DNA of 64,000 nt from Apostichopus japonicus. Its lineage: Eukaryota > Echinodermata > Holothuroidea > Aspidochirotida > Stichopodidae. A program made the translations under genes and the position numbers. The stretch's first letter is position 1. The number at the start of each line of letters is the position of its first letter. The DNA is taken from the NCBI RefSeq assembly GCF_037975245.1, contig NC_092580.1, positions 3,944,501 through 4,008,500 on the forward strand. The letters run 5' to 3'. A model generated the notes under the pieces. It was not told where the DNA came from. It saw only the letters and a list, made by a program, of their open reading frames with translations, and did not search any database. Positions 1 through 14,400 of this stretch are shown here, piece after piece.

Positions 1-2230
1 GGTTCAGGAAACATAAAAACTGTGAAAACTCATGAAAGGACTTTTCTCATCTGTTTCTCAAAATACATACCTCTATCACACTGACGAAATATTATGGTAC
101 AGGTTTACTTCTCCTTTGCGCTCACTGAATCAACAAACGACAAAGCAAAACAACGACAAAATGATAATTTATAGACGGTTTTCTTTGGAAAATTGATTTT
201 ATTGGAGATGACGAAGTAATGAAATTAGGCAAATTCTTTATGACAGAAATTATATCTGAGGCACAAAAAAACAAAAAACAATTTTTTACAAAATGTAATT
301 GTAATTCAACTCCATTTGGCCTGCCATACTTATATTATTCAAAACAAATTTCAGCCCAACAGTAATGTTATGGACATTTAAAGCACTACTGTAGTTATGT
401 AAGTGCGGATCTCTAACAATAAGGTCATCACCTAATCTTTCAGTACTGAATATGAAAGAATCTCACACTGAAATTAAACTTTTTTTTTGTAAATAAAAAA
501 AATTAAAAAAAAAAAAAAAACAGGATTCCACTTACCTCTTCAGCAAAAATTTTACAATACAAATTTAAGATGCCTTACAAGGTACCGCACAGGAATGTAC
601 AATATACAAAAAAAGTCACTTTAGAAAACCGACAACTTTTAAAAGACACAAGAATAAATTCTGACTAGAATGTCAAACCATAGGTACTGTTTTAAGCCAC
701 TTCTCCTTGTTTTAAATAACGATAGAAATTAGACATCAAAAATTGTAAATAACAAAACAGAACCCATCTTGCCCTCACTATGAACTGACTCTGATAAGTC
801 CCCTCACCCCCCCCCCTCCCTTTTTGCTACTGTCCCTGAGAAAATATTTGCACTAAATAAATATCTTAGTGGTACAATAGGGACTGAAATTAGCAAACTG
901 TTCAAACTATTTTGTTCTTATTACCCTAACATTATGGAGACAGCTATAGATGGACCAGTGACCAGCAACACACCGACAACAATGTGTGATTCTCAAGCAT
1001 GTCTAAATGCTTTAAGTTTAGCATTTCTAATTTTAGCATTTTTAGCAACTCTAATTTTCAAACTTCACTAGTGAAGTTTGGGCTATGGGGGTGGGGGGGG
1101 GGGCTGTGCTTAGGTGCAGGTATTTAATGTAAGTGTCACAGCAAATACAGACCATATGGATTAACTATGGCAGTCAAAACTAAATAATCAAACATTGACT
1201 TTTCCATTGCAGTTTCCGCACAGTTTTATCAAAACAACGCTACCTAGATTATGAAAGAGTCGAGTCGATGACAGCAGGGAGATAGAAATGATTAAAGTTT
1301 TATATTTGATTGGATTAGATTACAGTCCAGCAATATTCCACTTCTATAGGACAGATGAAACGAGAACATTTATAGAGCAGATAGCTTATCGAATAATAAA
1401 GTTGATGAGAACAGAACGGGAGTGGGGGTGGTAGGAGGGGTGGGGATTAAAAAAATATATATATCACAAATAAAGCTGCACATTTGCATCCAGTGGTGCC
1501 AAAACAGCACTTATAGGGAAAACTTTCAAGGTAAAAAACAGATTATCGACTTAAATTCACCAAAAACTAGCCCCAGGAACGATGAAACTAGGCATAAACC
1601 TACAAAGGTTGGCACATGATAAAAACTAAAACTATTATATGAAATTTGTCACTTATGAGGTACAAATTTTACATACTGAATGAAACAATTTAAACATAAA
1701 TCAAGAGTCCAGTGCAAGAAACTGGTTGTGACTATATCTTTGAATATTGGAAACAAAACTTTGTGCGGTATCTAAACAAATGAGACATTTTGAACTGGCT
1801 TCAGTCAAAAACCGAATAGATTCTTTACAATTTTACAAAACTCAAAATGCAGTCACTTTTTCATTTATTTTGAAAAACATGTTCAGCAAATGCAACTTTC
1901 AAAATGCGCTCAACTGTTAATAAAATTCAGTCGATGGAAAATTTTTTGTTCTATAAAAGACACACAAAGGTTGACATGAAAACATTTCTTGGCCAAGAAA
2001 CTCAAAGACACACACTGACGCATCAGGTAGTCCCTTATAGGGGGTGCATAAATGAATTTTGATGAACGATACCCAGCGGCTTTTGCCTAGCATATATAAA
2101 CCCTACCCCCCGTTTGTCAACATTTCTAGTGTCAAAAACAAGCTTGAATTTAGGTATGCATTCTTGGTCTAGATAAGGTTTTCATCATTTTTCTTCTCTT
2201 TCCTTGACTTCAAGTAGCGACGTTTCCTTA

Positions 2231-2545
2231 GAAGCATTGTTGTTAAGTGGTTAAGGCATTTGTAATCTAAGGCTTGTAGGTTTGAGTCCTGGCCAGATCA
2301 TTACATTTTGTCCTTGAGCAAGGCACTTCACCTCCATTACCTGTCTTCACCCAGGTGTATCAATAGGGACCTGTGAGATAAAACTGTGAGTTAGGTCCTG
2401 TTTAGTTACTGCCATTTGGAGGGAATGTTTCAATGTTTGACAGGTTATCAACGTTAACCAGGCTAATATTGTGATGCGCCTAGCACCGTTATCGGTAGAT
2501 AAGTCTGTGCTTTATAAATCCTCAATATATATTATTCTATATATA
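2231..2545 (+). mobile_element. tRNA-derived SINE
   Basis: A tRNA-like head carries a Pol III A-box-like TTAAGTGGTTAAGGCA (2243-2258) and B-box-like GGTTTGAGTCC (2279-2289). A body with TCCTTGAGCAAGGCACTT (2311-2328) follows, then an AT-rich tail ending near 2545. The TCCTTGAGCAAG motif recurs in the minus-strand SINE at 36 kb and resembles the conserved central domain of V-SINE-type elements. Confidence 0.75.
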
Positions 2546-3998
2546 TATATGTTACTTCAACAAACGAATATTATTTAATTACTAGTACTACTTCTTTAGC
2601 CAATCTTTTGTGCAAATGAATGTAACTGGTGTAGTTAGTTGTTTTATAAAATGTTATGCACTGTACAGCTCCAGTCTAATCATTTTCTTCTTTCTTTGAA
2701 GAAACTTTTCAAACTGAATACAACTGATGAATGATTGCAATATTAGTCAATGTATCAAATGAAGGCATGAAAATCACAGCTGCATATTTGATAAGACACA
2801 ATTTTGTTCATTTTATATTGCATTTTCACAGATGTAATCCAGAAAATATATAAACCTGCCAGCGATGTTTGTATCATGTCTCGTAAGTCTCGAGTATAAC
2901 ATAACACCGCACTGACACTGCGCTATTAATAGTGGCTAAGACTTGCATTTGTTTTAAAAGCTATTTAATATTCGGACAGTTAAAAGCTTGCAATTCTTTT
3001 AACTTCATCAACATGCTTAATGAAACATAAAGAATGGTCTGACTTGACAACAATAATCTCAATTCGTTTTAACAGAGGATGACAATATACATATTGGCCA
3101 TAAATATTTGTCCTAACTGGTTGAAATCTTTGCTGAATTTTTTTTTCTTTTTCTTAAATTGTATATTTTGTGATAAATCCACTGTTGTTTGATTTATCTG
3201 TATATATAACTGCATGTGAAGTAAGTTGCAAACACGTTAACATCTAGCCGTTGCTATGAGATACCGATTCGTTTTTATGTGTTATAGCATTCACTGACCC
3301 AGGTATTTGCATCTAAATTTTCTCAGAGCTGTACAAAATACCCTGTACCTATAAATTATGCACCAATTATGTAGTGTTTGCTTGTAAGACCAGTTTTCCC
3401 TAAAAGTTTTTCTAATTTGCTGTATTTTGCAAGAGTATTTGCAACTAATGTTATTACAATTACTAAGAAAAAAAAGCTAACAAACACTTGCACACTCACA
3501 GTGTCTTGACAATGTATACATATAAATGAATATAAAGATCATCGACTGCCCCCCCACCACCCCACCCCACTATAACTGGAGCTAAAAGGAAATCACTGAT
3601 ATCTCACAATCCAGTTTTTTAACTCCCCCCGTCCTAAGTAGATCCAGGATTTGATTAGAGGATGGGGATGTGACCCTGGGGCTGTTGAAGCAGACTAAAA
3701 GGTTGCAAGGTTGTGATAATAACTTCAATTGAAATATTTGTCTGTGAGTTGGAAAAAGGGATGGGGGGGTCAAGTACACCCTCCCTGCACCTTCCCTCCC
3801 AACCACCCCCCTCTCCCCACCAAAGACAAAAGTATTAAAGTAGCATATTCCCTGTACACATCATACTGTACATTTGTCTATGATAAGCACTCTGCCCCCC
3901 AATTCCCCCACCATCTAGCCACATGACTTTGAATCTATAATCAGCATACATGAGAATCCGAGAAGATTCACTTCCTTCCTTCATCTCCATCTCGCCAT

Positions 3999-4016
3999 CT
4001 CTCTCTCTCTCTCTCT
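3999..4016. repeat. (CT)n microsatellite
   Basis: Uninterrupted CT dinucleotide tract of about nine repeats. Confidence 0.9.
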
Positions 4017-7000
4017 GAGTCAATTAAGATGTATGTTGTTTTGTGTCATTGGTGACATGTTTCAGCAGCAACTTAAGGACATTCAACTTTTTCTCTAGAA
4101 ATTACTGTATACATTTACATATCTTTGGTATAAAAGACACACACTGTTACTGCTTGTGTCACATCATGTCAGGATGTGTCCCTTTATAAAGTATGCAATT
4201 CTCCCTGATGATATCTCAAGACAGGAATCCAATGTTTAGAAATTAAAAGGTCTGTCAAAAAAATTGAAATAACTAAATAAACAGTTACTGATATTCTATA
4301 GACTTCAGAAGAAGTGGTGGGGTGGGGGGGAGGGGGAGGGGAGATAGGGGAAAGGAGGGGGACTGTGGTTTACATGCTTCATGTACACCAATTTACTATT
4401 GATTCCTCTTGCTTGGAAATGACAGTAAAACAATATTAAGAAAAGATTCTGTCTGTAGTAGCCGACACAGAATTTGGTAGAAGTGGGAAAGTGAGGGTAA
4501 GGAAGGACAGAGAGGAGGTGAGAAGAAAGGCAACATCAATACTTTGCACGTCACAACCCGTCAAATTAAACCACAAATATTATTGATTTGCTGTAAAACA
4601 CTAGCTGAGAAGGGGGCCAAGAGGAGGGTGATAAACAGTCACATTGCTTTTTGCAAAATTCAGATTCTAAAGAACATATGTGATCTAAATATCTGACCAA
4701 TTAAGCCCTCCAAAAAGATGCTATGAATGGTCCTACAAATAGCTGCTGGACCATCCCCCTCCACCCCCTTGACATCTCAACAGAGCAGTGGATAAAAATT
4801 GTGTTTTCATTATGACAGACACACCATCAATCAAAAATTATCGTTGCTCCTTGTGGAAGGAGATATCATATTCTAATTAATAAATCAAATGTAAACACTA
4901 ACCTACCTCCCCCCTCTCACCCACCTTAGCCCACTACCAACCCTTCACTGCACCCCCAAAATAAACCATTAATTTCAATTTGCAAAATTACAGAGGAGAA
5001 AAAAAAAGCCCTTGAAAACAGCAAAATACAATTTATGCATGATTTAATTCCAACAGCAAAACACTCTTTTTTCTAAACACCCACTAACCAACCAACCAAC
5101 CTCCCCCCCCCCCCCAAGAATAAAAAAGAATGAAAAATTCTTCTCTTTAAAAAAGACCACCTTTTCCACATACTTAATTTCCAAACTAACTTGAATAAAA
5201 ACACAAAAGAAACACTCCTACACACTCGTGACATGACATAAATTTGCATACTAATTACGCTTGAAGCTGCTCAACAGAGAGAGATAGAGAGAGAGAAGAA
5301 TAAAAATAAAATAAATCAACTACATTTACGCTGACTGATTAATATTTTGCAGAGATATGACATGAAACCAGTAAATCTCCTTGTGCAAGATACTTCTCTG
5401 TTGCTAGGCAACCAGAAAATTTCGTAAAATAAAAGGCCCTCCGGCTGACATGTCGAGTTTAAAGAGTAATAATGGAAGCCATAAATAATGATGTAGCAGT
5501 GAAGAGATCGCAAGCAAGCCATAGGTTATTAAAGACGTCCTGAATTTTTATCTTAATGAGAGAGGAAAAAAAAAAATGATATTTTGAGAAATGCGAATTT
5601 GATGAGGTTTTTTACAAGTACCGAGAGCAGTGCAATGTGCGTATGTGCATGTGTGTGTTGTAGGGAAGGTTTTTTTTTTTTTGGGGGGGGAGGTGTGTTT
5701 TTGGAAAAAGTAATTTCTAATAAGAAAAGACCTACAAAGGAGGAATGAGATGCTTTGCCATTGTATTATACTAAGTAGAGAATTGATATGAATTGAACAC
5801 TGTTTTAAAGATAACACAATCTGATGTACATTTTGTTTGAAATTGTTCAAACCCTCTCTCGAATATTGAGATTTCCTCATTAGATCTGTTGTCAAGACAA
5901 AAATTCAGATTTTAGAGGGTACTGACGCTTGAACCAGCCAAAAATTATGAAATTTCAATTTGAAAGTAAAAAATGGAACAAAGGCAAGAAAGGTTAGAAA
6001 TTGAGTTCACGAAATTAGACAGTATAGCTGATGATTGGCTGAATCAAGAAAAGCCATATTTATATAATATAAGCATACTTATTGTAAGTAGTAGTTATAT
6101 CAATTACAAAGAACTAACAAAAGGCTGTAAATTATTTGGAAGGTCAGACCCTCCAGGATAAAACATAGTTTGTAACCAAAAAAAGGTTCTTAAAACTCAG
6201 GGTCAATGCTGAAAGTCCTTTGAAGTAATGATATCAGTATTAAACATCTGAGATGAAATTCCTGAAATATTCCTAACCTTTAGCCTTTTAGTCAACAATC
6301 ACCAGCAGGTAGCTAACCATTGCACTCTAAATATAATAGTTTTAGGTATTTTTTTTGATATCACGGACCAAATAGGTTGATTAAATGAATTTGATTCATG
6401 AACACGATCTATTAAGAGTGCGAGACAATAAAACATAGCTACTACGCATAAACAAATGATTGAGCAGAATTGCATTTATGACCAACCACGAAAGAATCAT
6501 TTTGTCAGTTTCATCCTTCATGAAAGACTTAAGGAAAAGAAACATTTTCTAAAATGTGGACAGACAGACACACAGACAGACATACAGATACAGACAGGTT
6601 GTCTAGCTTTGCTAGTGTGAGCCAAACCTGGCACAGATATAAATCTCATTCGTTAATATGTACATATCCATACATATCCCAACTACAAGCCATTATAAAC
6701 AGTGTAAATTGTCACACAAACAATCCATTCGTTTTGCAACCGAATATTAAACTTGCGCACGGTTCGGTACCAAAAACAATCACAACTGTCTTAATAACCA
6801 CCCAAGAGTGGTGTAATATATATTGTACGTAACCGCATAATCCACTGGTGACAACGACGAGTTCCATCCATATTTTTACATATTTTTGCATATTAAAACC
6901 CAGAGGTATCAATACGTCAGGCTTCCAAAGTGCAGTACCCCCAAAGACCATTAACCGTGGGTCTGTACTCTAGATCTGGATCTGATCCAGGTCACATATT

Positions 7001-8307
7001 ATACAATCTTGTGTTTAATACATATTAATGTTCATAACGCATACATCTGCATACATTGAGATAGTAACTATCAATTTATAGTCGAGACTATTTATACCGC
7101 AGTTTGATACAAGACCACCAACTGACTTGAACACTTTATATCTTTATAGCGTTTCTTTTTTACCTATATACCTTCTATCTGCCAACTCATAAACTGAATC
7201 TGAAGACTTCCTGGTACTTTTATGAATCTGTCAAATAAGTCACAAAGATTAGGAAACATCGCCATGGAGACACAACCAGCTGCTTTGACATAATAAATGT
7301 AATCATTACACTAAATTTGTTGATTATTTATGGCAAGTACAATACAAACTAAACTTACCAGTCTCTAGGCCTATTTGTGTACAGTGTCTACCGTATTTTA
7401 CGAGAATATTACATGATCTCAAAGTTTTCCGACCGTTGTCATTATTAGATCGCTGTAGACATCTTATACAATGAAGTTACCCCATCTTTTTAGAAAGATA
7501 TTAATTAACTCTCTCCTGACAGATTTGAATTTGAATATAAAAAAAAAGACCATAAAAAAAAAAATCCACCAGAAATTGATAAGCTCTAGTAAGCTTAAGG
7601 AAGAAATGCACAACATTTCCAATTGATTTCATAGCTCCAGTAGAAATTTTTTAATTTAGCACATCCATTCTTTTGGGCAAGTGGCTAAACACTTGTGAAA
7701 TTCTCTAAGTTTGTGATTGAAACCAATAATTTTCACTTATGGCCTTGCCATATATGTCAAGAACAATGCTTATCCTGGTTTTGTGAAATATTTTTGCCTT
7801 ATATTTTAGAGATCAATCACGTTGTTTATCCAACCTAAAATCATTTATGAATCCTAAACCTGCATCTTGGAAGAGACACAGGGAAGCGAACAGCTCCCTG
7901 TTCAGTGTACAATGAAAAGATTTAGCCAATCCAAGAGCACTGAGACTTATCTTTGGACGGAAATGAGTCCGAAAATCCAGATCAGTGACCAAACTTCCAG
8001 GCCTCCTGTACATTAGTGTGGATACCCTACCCTCCTGGGCTATGGACAGTATACATGAACTTTTATAACAATATATAACAGCCAAATTCTTTTCGTGAAA
8101 AATTCTGACGATCAACCATGTTTTTTTTTTTTCATAGTCAGTTTTCAAAACTTTGTGACTACATTCTGTTGTTTTTTTCTCTCATCAAGATGATAGTTAT
8201 ATACATATAAGCATTTTTTCATTTGTCTGGTTTTTTTAAAAATTGTTTGTACAAAAACTAATTCATTTTTTTTTTATCCATAAAGATCTTACACTGAAGA
8301 TAATTTG

Positions 8308-8451
8308 TCATTTGTGACAAGTGGAAGCTTTGCAAACGCTGAGCGCGATGAGACGATTGCTGATGTCATCCAAAAACTTTGGATCTAACGAAGCGATTTG
8401 ATTGGTCAGCTGGAAGGGATCGTGTGTCATGTTGTAAAACTCTTGGAAGTT
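8308..8451 (-). CDS. GNS: GNS-like coding exon 12, C-terminus and stop (residues 454-500)
   Basis: A 144-bp terminal exon reading [16 protein letters not shown], then S-L-D-P-K-F-L and a C-x(4)-C end, closed by TGA. It aligns with the V-Y-N-L-T-x-D-P-x-Q-x-T-N block that ends GNS proteins. Acceptor TTTTTAG. It lies 9.5 kb from exon 11, and the splice phase (0) fits. The protein ends shortly after the last Cys and lacks the human C-terminal extension. Confidence 0.92.
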   Translation of the reverse strand, partial: NFQEFYNMTHDPFQLTNQIASLDPKFLDDISNRLIALSVCKASTCHK

Positions 8452-11400
8452 CTAAAAAGAAAGAAAGAAATTCAGGCTCAGTTATAAAGATCGATCGTTT
8501 AAACACCATCGGAGACTGAGGGTTATTTAAATACAAAATGCAATTTTTGCCGTTTTTTATCATCTTTTTTTGAAACTGAGATATTGATGATTGAGAAATA
8601 AAATTAGAACTGGTGCTCTCCAACATTTCCACCGATGGCTCCAGTCATCTGTAGAGTGCTCTCCAACATTTCTACAGATGGCTCCAGTCATAAATCAGTC
8701 CATAATCCGTACTGTTGCACATGGATCCATACATATTTGAATCAAAGGTGAAGAGCAACAAAATGATCCTGCGAAAGCGGTCACAAGTATGCCGGATTAA
8801 TGCGCATACAGACAGAGATAATTATAATAATATTGTAAATTTATACCGCGCCCCTATGACACAAGTGTCGTCAGAAGCGCCTAACAAAGCAAAACATTAT
8901 ATATTAAAGTGACGATTAAAATGAGTAGGTTTTAAGTTAACGTTGAAAGCTGGAAATGTTGCTAACATTACTCAAAATAACCGGGAGAGCACTCCAGAGT
9001 GCTGGGGCAGCAATACTGAAAGCACGTTTACTGTAAACAATTCGTTTACATTTATGAACAGACAGTTATAACTGGGATATATGTAACAGCCCAAAATCTA
9101 CGTGTGTCCGGTGATTGACTAGGTCAAGCTTCCAATTGGGCAGTTTGGTCGAACGAAAAAACTAAGGTGCTCGAAGCAGTAAGTGAGACTCGAATGTTTC
9201 GGATATTATGTTTCAAAAGATCTCTTCTTCGGTAATTACGGATGAGACTGTAGATATTACCAGAGATCAACTCAAGGTGCTGGCATGATGGTCAAGTCTC
9301 GCAAAATTAGATCTAGGACCGATATGACGGCCCCCTTTAATGATTTGGGGCATGGCTGGAGAGCCCAATTTAGTGGCACATATGTGACTGTCTGTGGTTT
9401 ATTTCAGTATGTTAAGATGTGATCATTGGGTGCAACTTTTGGCATTCCTAGCTCTGAAATATGGGGTATTATAAGGAATAGTGTGAACAAGATTGGCATT
9501 AGACTGGGATGAATTATCCGTTGAGAAGGGTGCAGTAAACATTTGGAAATGGATGAAACCTGTTGTATAGTTCAGAAGAAGCCTATGCAAATGAGAAAAC
9601 ATTATTCTTGAGCCCATATTTTCACAGGACACTTATAAATTGACCCTGCCCCCCCCCAATCCCAACCCTTGTTCACACGTGCTGTTGAGACAAGTAATTT
9701 CAAGATAGAGATTAGCAGAAAATTTGAAAAGAGTAACTCATCAAGTTCTGCATTCAACACAGTAATTTCTATTCATCTGGATATGTAATTCTGCTTATTA
9801 CAAACCAAACAAATGGCAGTTTGATATTTACTTATTTACATCTCAGAAAACAACCATGTTTTTGCTCATCCATATGTTGCCATTGCCAGATCATACCAAA
9901 AATATCACCAATTTGCATAGATTGTTATTCTCCAATTAACAGCAGTTTCAATAATAATAATAATAATACGACTTATAATGCGCACACACCACTCAAAGAA
10001 TGTTCATGGCGCAATTGACAATAAGCAAAGATACAAATAATACAAAACAATGACGAAAGAAAAACTTAATGGTTCAAGATTATATAAAAGCTTTTGTTTT
10101 GTTTTGTAAAAGACTCCCTCCCATTTGACACAAGACTATAACTCAAAAGCTGCCTCTAGTTTCTATCTAAGGCATTAAATTAAATCAATCCCTGATTGCC
10201 TGGTTCCATATCAAACCATGCATATCACCATACCATGCCCCTCTGCTAGGATCGAAACGCCAGGCCCACTTACTTTCACACAGGCTCTTATGAACACAGG
10301 CTCTTCAGTTTGCTAACAGTTTTCTGTTTTATTTAAATGTCTTTGAGAATAGCCCATAAAGAGATTTCTCTAAAGAGACTTGTAATAAAACCATAAGGCA
10401 CAAAAATTTAAACGGTTCAAGGCAAATGTGAACTTTATTAACTTCTCCCAATATTTTTTTTTTATTGTGTGTGTGCATATTCTCCCTCTCTTGTTCCTCA
10501 ATTACTGGAATTTCTTGTTACCATGACAGCCGAGACGCTAGCAATTAGAACTTATATATAGGCGCTGCTGCAAGCACAAATCTTTGCACTTTTCACTTGT
10601 CGATGATAAATCTTGAATTTTCAGATGCAACCTAGTTGAAAGCCTCCAAATTTTCATACATGAGACATTAATGTGAGGTACACAGAATATAAATGTTGGG
10701 GGGAATTCAGGGGTTGGCTGAGAGGAATAGTTCAAACACACTTGATGGCCTAAAAACAGACAAAGACTTCACTCAGCTTCCGAATGATGTTTAAAATGCA
10801 TAGCTGGAGGCAACAAATAAAATTCTTTTTCTTCCGGCTCATAGTGAAGTATTTTTAGTACACATAACAATACCGTGGTTCCCGTTAAGTGGAAAGAGAC
10901 AGTAATTTAGAGAAATTTGATATCAAAGTTAGCAGATTCTCAATGACCAGAAACGTGATGCGTATTAAATAGCTCATGAATGTACAGGTCACTGTGTGAC
11001 GTCATTCTGCGGAGTGTACCGCGAACGCGAAACAATAACAATGGACTTTCAACGTACTTCTCGTAAGAAAGTGAATCATTTATTAACTTCACTCTTCCAA
11101 TTAACATGCAGCTACAAGAGAAATAAATGGTTGTAAGAATTGTTCACACATTTGTTAACTATATTTGGGTAACAATTCTTCTATTAAAAGTAAGTTATGG
11201 TTAAAAAAACTCCCTAAATTCGGGTCATTTCGTAAGATTCGCTGCTATTATAGGCCAGTATACATCCTGTGCCGTATGATATCGAGGTCTTGCTGCAATT
11301 GAAATGCCTACCTAGTGCAATATTTCAACATCTCGGGTATTTCTTCATTTGTTGCTGCAATTAATCGTATTTGCATTTAGTTTCCAGTCAGTGGATGCAA

Positions 11401-14400
11401 TATTAATCGATTCCAGAAATATAAAGCTTTGGGTATGTCTCAGTCTTGCCGCCATAACGTAAGGCTTTCAGAAAGTCACAACTCCACAAAAGCAGATACA
11501 CAAACGAATGGAACACCACCGTAATAAAAAGCGCCTGATGGATTCCATATTCCATACAAGTTTCAGAATATAAAAAATTCAAAAACTTTTACCGTCTAAG
11601 TACAACATAAACATGCCTACAATACATATCGTCTGTATGCGTTAGTGTGCATCACTCAGTTAGCTCCGTGCGTAATGTCGTGTCGTTGGTTCTGCTCAAG
11701 AGAACTAAGTCACACAGGGCCTATTTTACAGTGTATTCTTTTGTAATATGATCTTTTTTTCCTGCACCTATGGGGTTAATCATGGCTGAAGTTGAACAAT
11801 TAAGTGTGCACATTAGAATAACAGGCCAATTGTGGCTAATGAGTTTAGGCATATATATCAAAATTAGGGCCACTTTACCTTAAGAGGGCCTCTGCATAGA
11901 CAGTACTGCCTTGGGAGCGAAAATGTCTTTGCGGGTGCTACTTACAAACTTAATCCAAAGCCTGCGACGATTATAGTCGGTTTGATGACTGGGAAACGAA
12001 AAGAAACTTATAATTTGATTTTCAAAAGTGTTTTAGCAACCTCCTACTACACAATTTGTTGGCATTTTGATATTAACACTTTAACAGTATGACAGAGTAT
12101 GGTATCAGCCTAGTGCCAGTGCTAAGGTGAATAGCATGTTGAAAATTTTTCCTCAACTAACTCCGCACATGTATGTCACAGGGTGACCTGCAGTCACGTG
12201 AGCGCTTAGGATTTTTTGCGAAAAGAGCAAATTCCTTGTCCAAAAGTGCTAGGTTTGATCAAGTTTTACCGATTCGCAAAAGCAAATAATACAATGTGCC
12301 ATACATCTATGGAAATGTACAAGTGAAAATATTCCACCAGCTATGCCTTTTAATAACTATTGTTTTCATTTTTGAAATCTGTTGAGTTTTATTTATTATT
12401 CTAAAAGGTCACACTACTTTGTGTTTTTTCTTTTTCTAAACACACTTTGTCCATTTTTAAGTCTTATTGAATGAGAGTACATTAAGGGATAGGATGGAGG
12501 GGGTGGGGGGGCTGGAGGAGGGATGAGACCACATTGTCTCTGGTTTCTCTCAATGTTTTCCTTTAAAGTTGAACCCTTTTAGCATCTTCTGAGCTAAATA
12601 ACAAAATCATTCAGTGCATATCAATCTTCTTTTAAACTATAATCATACTTTATACAACTTTCTTCTTAACACTAGGCTCAAATTGTTGAGCTCTGTAACT
12701 TGCACACCAATATCACTGTAAATTCATTTGTAGCAAAACCCCTCTTGCTCCCAAACCCTGTTTCCGCCAGCCCAGTTCTTCCTACCAGAGAAACCTGAAA
12801 GCCTGGCCTAATGATACCCTGTTGCATTTCACATGAGAAGATTCTAACATTAACTCCGAAAAATGGCTTTTGTACTCAATAAGATGTGAAGTTCATCCTG
12901 GCTTTAACTGAATGTGTTTACAATGTTTCAAACGTTCACCTCTGTTGACCTCAAATAACTTTTAACCTCCACAGATAACAATAGGGATCTTGTACCATTA
13001 AATGTGGACCCAAATACCATGTAAGAAGTTCATTTCAACCATTTGCTTTTAAGAATTTTCTTGTTTACAAGGTATTCAGAAATATCATCCTCCTTGACCT
13101 AAAATGACCTTTGACCTCCTCAGAAAACTCTAGGGGTTTTTCTTCTCCATGAAGTGGATCCAAAATACAGAGTATGAAGTTCACCCATTATGTACTTTTT
13201 TTAGTTATCATGTGTTCAAGCCAAGCTGTCATATTCATATATATACACACACACACATCCACGCCATCTGATAGATTTCTTCAGCAAGGAATTGAAAACC
13301 AGTCTGTTAAGACCTCATTTGGAAATATCTTCAGTGAGACAAACCATCATAATATCTCTCTTCACGGACCTGATTCCTTGGTGATATTCTAGCCCTCGAC
13401 AAGTATCGCAGAGCACACTTAAAAACAGTGCAGTGATTTCCGAAAAGAAGGTGCTTGAAACAAAAATAAAATCAGATGGAATAAACACATAACGTATTAA
13501 CGGAAATCTTTCGAAATAATATAAACAGATATTACCGCCCGATATCGAAGAATTCTGCCTTTTTTTACAAGGAGTTTTAGTACATGCCAATTGTCTAAAG
13601 GAAAAACACAAGCCTTTTTGGGTTTTGTTAACTTATAACAGTTACACACTGTAACAGAAAAAAAACGTGTAAATGTGGTAGAAGTGTAAATGAATCTTAA
13701 TGACGCACCAAATGAAGCCAAATGCCAAATGAAGCATGTTAACATGCATTTGGTAATGTACAGGTATATATGACACAGATAATGCATCTTGAGAGTTACT
13801 TCAACCGTAAAATAAAAATGAATAAATTACGAGTATAGGCATGACGGGGAGAAATGTGGATATTATTATATACTAATAAAGGAGTAAATATTTATAAAAG
13901 GTTTGAAATTACTAGCCAATCAAGCATGTACAGGTGATTGTATTCGGTAGGAAAACAATCTTTATGGAGAGGTTACGACAAGGTTATTAAGTTTAGTGAC
14001 ATTGTTATTTCATGAGGATTATGACATTTAGAATTTGAAAGGGGACTTCCCTATTGCCCTTAAAGTACACTAGAATGTCCGAGAAGTAGACATTCAGTTG
14101 TAAGCTTCGACAAACACTTCTATGTCACCCTCATAAGATTTTTCCTCACTACTATATGACTTAAAAGTCTCCTTTATATTTCTTCAACGTATGAGAAAGT
14201 TTGGTGGGGGATCTGGAAAATACTTTTGAAACCTTTTAGCAATTTTAAGCCTTTTAAATTTTGCAAAATGGTAATGCAGATAGGACTGACGCCATTTAAT
14301 TTTAATTAAACGTCCTGAATGGTATCTCTATCAACTGCCTAAGCCCAACTACTATATTGCAATGTGTGGTATTAGTGTGAGTTTCTCATATCACCTAATG

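Larger units (their letters stand above)
1..8307. other. Non-coding sequence downstream of the GNS-like gene
   Basis: No exon or coding similarity recognised on either strand. Besides the SINE at 2231-2545 and the CT tract near 4000, it contains many short G/C homopolymer runs (for example 807-817, 4315-4375), A tracts, a (ATAT)n tract at 2522-2552 and an (ACAG)-rich tract at 6556-6598. The part next to 8308 is presumably the 3' UTR. No polyadenylation signal could be chosen with confidence. Confidence 0.5.

Noticed and set aside
7813-8148. 111-residue minus-strand open frame downstream of the sulfatase stop
   Set aside because: Follows the stop of the terminal exon and has no family similarity. 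Most likely 3' UTR.
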